This document shows positions 21,571 to 23,754 of a stretch of DNA of 23,754 nt, in pieces. The position numbers were made by a program, and so were the translations under genes. How positions within the stretch are numbered: position 1 is the first letter of the stretch; every line of letters begins with the position of its first letter. The notes under the pieces are model-generated. The model made no database searches. It worked only from the letters and a program-made list of their open reading frames with translations, and was not told the DNA's origin. Source of the stretch: a virus; IMG/VR virus record IMGVR_UViG_3300019742_000013, positions 1 through 23,754 of that record. The stretch is one strand, 5' to 3'.

Positions 21571-21688
21571 TTGTACTAAAGAGGTATATGTAACAACTCC
21601 TTTACCTACTTTAAGTTATTTTAAAGTACCTAAAGAAACATTTAATAAATTGGAGGTAGATTATGTCATCAAAAATAGTAGAGATTAG
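21512..21688 (+). CDS. o-spanin lipoprotein, overlapping the i-spanin out of frame
   Basis: 58 residues, starting inside the i-spanin gene in the +1 frame and running 118 bases past its end. The N-terminus MLNIKKLIPLLVVIVLLLTSC is a lipoprotein signal with lipobox LLTSC; Cys21 would be acylated and the mature part (TKEVYVTTPLPTLSYFKVP...) is short and Pro-containing, as in Rz1. SD AAAAAGGAG lies 8 bases before ATG 21512, within i-spanin codons. The embedded Rz/Rz1 layout and lipobox make this secure, though it is small. It overlaps the next gene by 26 bases. Confidence 0.88.
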   Translation: MLNIKKLIPLLVVIVLLLTSCTKEVYVTTPLPTLSYFKVPKETFNKLEVDYVIKNSRD

Positions 21689-21818
21689 TTTAGAAGATTT
21701 TGAGAAGCTTGTTAAGTTAAGTCAAGATAAAGATAGATATATAGCTAAGTTAGAAAAAAGTAATAAGGCGTATGAAGAACAAATTAAGATATACAAAGAG
21801 TTAAGTAAAGTTCTTTAA
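21663..21818 (+). CDS. Small coiled-coil protein (51 aa)
   Basis: MSSKIVEISLEDFEKLVKLSQDKDRYIAKLEKSNKAYEEQIKIYKELSKVL is almost entirely helical, with heptad hydrophobic spacing and high Lys/Glu content. The SD TGGAGG is strong and lies 6 bases before ATG 21663, inside the o-spanin gene. The stop overlaps the end of the minus-strand GIY-YIG-like gene by 4 bases. Its function is unknown; as last gene of the lysis string it may be a lysis regulator or simply a host-interaction factor. Confidence 0.65.
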   Translation: MSSKIVEISLEDFEKLVKLSQDKDRYIAKLEKSNKAYEEQIKIYKELSKVL

Positions 21819-22183
21819 TAACTTTTAAAGAACTTTCCACTTATATTTTTATTAACAAATGAATTATCTATATTTAAAACATCATATTCAAATAATAATT
21901 TAGTTTCAATATAGGTAGCTTCACCTACAAATTCACAAGCTCTTAATATCTCTTTAGTAACATTACCCCACTTTTTAACATCATCACTAGAACTTTGATA
22001 ATCTCTCCATTTAGTCTCTTTAATAGTCCATTTTTTATTAACTCTATTTTTAACTTTTTTAGATGTTTTACTAAATAAATTCTTTTTACCTATATACTTT
22101 TCATTAGTTATATTATTAGTTATTAGATACACAATAGCTTTATGTTTAGTTATATCTACTATTTCTTCATTAATCCAACTCAT
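21815..22183 (-). CDS. GIY-YIG-like endonuclease (T4 Seg-like)
   Basis: 122 residues. The N-terminal AIVYLITNNITNEKYIGKKNLF (about 16-37) has the YLI...YIG pattern of GIY-YIG nucleases. It continues with KETKWRDYQSSSDDVKKWG (about 55-73), then EILRACEFVGEATYIETKLLFEYDVL (about 79-104), with Glu92 in the position of the conserved catalytic acid region. This order, including W..Y..SS and EA.Y.E....., matches Seg-type phage proteins. It is on the opposite strand to the virion and lysis genes, converges on the small coiled-coil gene and overlaps the upstream 90-residue gene by 4 bases. A mobile-element origin is likely; activity is unproven. Confidence 0.72.
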   Translation of the reverse strand: MSWINEEIVDITKHKAIVYLITNNITNEKYIGKKNLFSKTSKKVKNRVNKKWTIKETKWRDYQSSSDDVKKWGNVTKEILRACEFVGEATYIETKLLFEYDVLNIDNSFVNKNISGKFFKSY

Positions 22184-22452
22184 TTATTATTCTCTTTACA
22201 TTTATTAAAATGAAATCTTTTTAGTACATTCTCTTTTAAGCAATAAGGACAAGTATTATAGAAATCTATAACAGTACACTTCATTTGTTTTTTAATATAA
22301 CCTAATTGTCTCTTACACTCCATTTCATTGTTTAATTCTCTTAGTTTATTAAATGTGTACCCTGTACTCTCTTTAAAATCTTCTAAAGAATTTGTATATC
22401 CTATAAATTTATTATTCTCTTTATCTGTTATTATATATGTATAGTAAATCAT
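22180..22452 (-). CDS. GIY-YIG remnant or partner with C-terminal zinc motif
   Basis: 90 residues. The start YYTYIITDKENNKFIGYTNSLEDF copies the YTYIIT...FIGYT beta-hairpin of a GIY-YIG domain, but the catalytic continuation is missing. The C-terminus CPYCLKENVLKRFHFNKC (about 68-85) is a zinc-binding motif common at the ends of phage homing nucleases, where it grips DNA. The protein may be a DNA-binding partner of the nuclease translated next (ATGA overlap) or a decayed nuclease. SD AAAAGGAG, 9 bases before the start codon. Confidence 0.65.
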   Translation of the reverse strand: MIYYTYIITDKENNKFIGYTNSLEDFKESTGYTFNKLRELNNEMECKRQLGYIKKQMKCTVIDFYNTCPYCLKENVLKRFHFNKCKENNK

Positions 22453-22463
22453 TCATATCTCCT

Positions 22464-22481
22464 TTTATAAATATTTATAAA
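22464..22481. promoter_or_regulatory. 18-bp palindrome with divergent TATAAATA motifs
   Basis: TTTATAAATATTTATAAA is a perfect palindrome. TATAAATA reads right at 22466-22473 (22 bases before the ATG at 22496) and left at 22479-22472 (19 bases before the minus-strand ATG at 22452). SD sequences follow on both sides. It fits a divergent promoter for the nuclease pair and the pre-endolysin operon. Confidence 0.6.
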
Positions 22482-22495
22482 CAAGGAAGTAAAAG

Positions 22496-22654
22496 ATGAA
22501 CCAACAATGGCAAACTAAAGCAAGTAAAGAAATACTATCAGAGCTAATGAGTAAAGAGGGTGTATATTTTGGTATAGAAATGGATAATGAGTTAGAGCAA
22601 CTTAGAGCTGATATAGTAGAGTTTGAATTAAGACCTACAAAGGAGATAGTATAA
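22496..22654 (+). CDS. Small protein of unknown function (52 aa)
   Basis: MNQQWQTKASKEILSELMSKEGVYFGIEMDNELEQLRADIVEFELRPTKEIV is acidic and helical, with no family recognised. SD AAGGAAG lies 7 bases before ATG 22496. The stop codon shares one base with the next start (TAATG), so the two genes are probably co-translated. It opens the short operon that leads to the endolysin. Confidence 0.65.
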   Translation: MNQQWQTKASKEILSELMSKEGVYFGIEMDNELEQLRADIVEFELRPTKEIV

Positions 22655-23181
22655 TGTTAAGTGATAAATTAGAGTACGGTAAAGTACAAGATAATGTATA
22701 CTTTAATAAAGGATTTAATTTAGAGTTTAGTATGAGTAACTATCAAGATGATAAAATGCTTAAAGAATTATCTAATACACTAAAAGAACAATTTGGTGAG
22801 GATAGAATTAAAAAAGCATTTGATTTTAAGACTTTAGAAGATGTTGAAGTAGATAGATGTAAAGAATATTATAATAGTATGAATTGTAACTTACAAGAAG
22901 TAGGTGAAGATGTTGAAGTAGATAGATGTAAAGAATATTATAATAGTATGAATTGTAACTTACAAGAAGTAGGTGAAGATGTTTGGTTGATGAATAATAA
23001 TAAACCAACTTCAGGTAAGATATATGAGAGAAATACTGAACTAAATAGAGCTGATAGTAAGACTGTTATTATTACTTATACTGTTAAGCTACCGAGTGGT
23101 GAATATGTAAAGACTAAAGAAGTATTTAAAACTAAAGATGATTTATTTGTAGCTTTATCTAAGGAGTTATATAATGTTTGA
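22654..23181 (+). CDS. Unknown protein with a tandem 23-residue duplication (175 aa)
   Basis: 175 residues of unknown family. Residues about 62-107 are two identical copies of a 23-residue unit (EDVEVDRCKEYYNSMNCNLQ + EVG), followed by the first three residues of a third. Each unit carries two cysteines 11 residues apart. The C-terminal part (GKIYERNTELNRADSKTVIITYTVKLPSGEYVKTKEVFKTKDDLFVAL) looks like a small beta domain. SD AAGGAG lies 10 bases before ATG 22654. It overlaps the next gene by 8 bases. The repeat is in frame and identical in DNA, so it is young. Confidence 0.75.
   Translation: MLSDKLEYGKVQDNVYFNKGFNLEFSMSNYQDDKMLKELSNTLKEQFGEDRIKKAFDFKTLEDVEVDRCKEYYNSMNCNLQEVGEDVEVDRCKEYYNSMNCNLQEVGEDVWLMNNNKPTSGKIYERNTELNRADSKTVIITYTVKLPSGEYVKTKEVFKTKDDLFVALSKELYNV
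22837..22983 (+). repeat. 69-bp perfect tandem duplication in a coding gene
   Basis: Unit 22837-22905 is repeated exactly at 22906-22974, followed by the first 9 bases of the unit again (22975-22983). The period of 69 keeps the frame. Slippage between the 9-base GAAGATGTT copies could have created it. Confidence 0.95.
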
Positions 23182-23317
23182 GTTTTTTTTGATAGTTATA
23201 ACTATAGGTATTTTAGCTTTATTATTAGATAAATTAGACCCACAAACTAAGGAGGAGTATGATAAATATCATTATCCTTCAAGTGGTTGTTATGAAAGTG
23301 AACCTGATGAATATTAA
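23174..23317 (+). CDS. Small single-span membrane protein (47 aa), holin-like
   Basis: MFEFFLIVITIGILALLLDK is one membrane segment near the N-terminus, followed by a short charged tail (PQTKEEYDKYHYPSSGCYESEPDEY). It is the gene directly before the endolysin and would be a natural pinholin-like or antiholin partner to the membrane protein at 20916. The leader AAGGAGTTATATAATG (23161-23176) recurs exactly before the endolysin (23328-23343). Function is inferred from position and topology. Confidence 0.65.
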   Translation: MFEFFLIVITIGILALLLDKLDPQTKEEYDKYHYPSSGCYESEPDEY

Positions 23318-23340
23318 AATAAGAAATAAGGAGTTATATA

Positions 23341-23754
23341 ATGTATAAACTAGGTAAAAGAAGTAGAAAAAATATGATAGGTATGTATCCTCCATTGGCA
23401 TATTGTGTGGAGATAGCTATTCAAAGAACTAAGCAGGACTTTTGTATATTAAATTCAGGAGGTGTTAGAACATTAAAACAACAAAAAGACTTGTATGCTA
23501 AGGGTAGAACAAAAAAAGGTAAAAAAGTTACTTGGACTATGAACTCTTTACATTTAAAAGGTACAGCAGTTGATTTGGTGGCTTATGTAGATGGTAAACC
23601 TACTTGGGATGATAAGTATTATACAGAGATTATAAATGTTATGAAAGAAGTTTCTGACGAATTTAATCTTGGTGTTGATAGTGGTTATGATTTATGGGGT
23701 AAAGATAAGGCACACTATCAATGTACTAATACTGATTATGATATTAGAGACTAT
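23341..23754 (+). CDS. Endolysin, M15C L-alanoyl-D-glutamate peptidase (runs over the join)
   Basis: 138 codons are present; the stop follows at 124-126 across the circular join. It is a zinc peptidase of the T5-endolysin / VanY group that cuts stem peptides of peptidoglycan. Zinc ligands are His71 and Asp78 in SLHLKGTAVDL (the S.H..G.A.D motif, 69-79) and His125 in KAHYQ. ILNSGGVRTLKQQKDLYAKGRTKKGKKVT is the usual family lead-in. The length is close to other single-domain members. No signal peptide, so it needs a holin. SD AAGGAG lies 7 bases before ATG 23341. Confidence 0.93.
   Translation, partial: MYKLGKRSRKNMIGMYPPLAYCVEIAIQRTKQDFCILNSGGVRTLKQQKDLYAKGRTKKGKKVTWTMNSLHLKGTAVDLVAYVDGKPTWDDKYYTEIINVMKEVSDEFNLGVDSGYDLWGKDKAHYQCTNTDYDIRDY
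23632..23754. repeat. Terminal direct repeat, copy 2 (circular overlap)
   Basis: Identical to 1-123. Counted once, the genome is 23,631 bp. Confidence 0.95.

Noticed and set aside
22826-23008. Minus-strand frame of 60 codons with Tyr/Leu repeats
   Set aside because: It is the antisense of the 69-bp tandem duplication.

Overview
The window is one complete, circularly closed phage genome. Its first 123 bases are repeated exactly as its last 123 bases (1-123 = 23632-23754), so the unique circle is 23,631 bp. The endolysin gene runs across the join. The DNA is strongly AT-rich. The gene set is that of a small siphovirus with an HK97-type head and a long non-contractile tail. A two-component spanin pair, whose outer member is a lipoprotein, points to a host with an outer membrane. 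The low GC and a TTTGGGTATAAT promoter (4555-4566) resemble Campylobacterota such as the Arcobacter group, but this host call is inference.

Layout on the + strand. (1) 604-1138: non-coding region with one GC-rich patch, a candidate cos site. (2) 1139-3499: small terminase, large terminase and HNH packaging nuclease. (3) 3500-7615: an island between terminase and portal holding two small unknown genes, an SF2 helicase (the only replication gene recognised) and long non-coding stretches full of hairpins, duplicated hairpins, a 90-bp direct repeat and three operator-like palindromes. (4) 7616-12113: portal, prohead protease, capsid and four head-tail connector genes. (5) 12148-18203: tail tube, tail assembly chaperones with a -1 frameshift site, tape measure and two tail-tip proteins. 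(6) 18216-20897: beta-helix tailspike and a second virion protein. (7) 20916-21818: holin-like membrane protein, i-spanin with an out-of-frame o-spanin, and a small coiled-coil protein. (8) 22496 to the join: three small genes, one with a fresh 69-bp tandem duplication and one a membrane protein, then an M15 endolysin. Two minus-strand cassettes carry the mobile nucleases: a GIY-YIG-like pair (21815-22452) and an HNH/NUMOD gene (127-603).

The most striking non-coding pattern is the decamer TATATAAATA. It lies just upstream of the start codon of terS, portal, capsid, tail tube, tail chaperone, tape measure and the minus-strand HNH gene. Its core TATAAATA also appears in both directions in the palindrome between the GIY-YIG pair and the divergent gene at 22496. 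More copies lie in the replication island. The core matches the T4 late-promoter consensus, yet no sigma-like gene is visible. It is probably the main phage promoter and divides the genome into units for packaging, portal, capsid, tail tube, chaperone, tape measure through lysis, and endolysin.

No integrase, repressor, DNA polymerase or tRNA gene was found. Replication probably depends on the helicase plus host enzymes, with the origin most likely in the hairpin-rich island.
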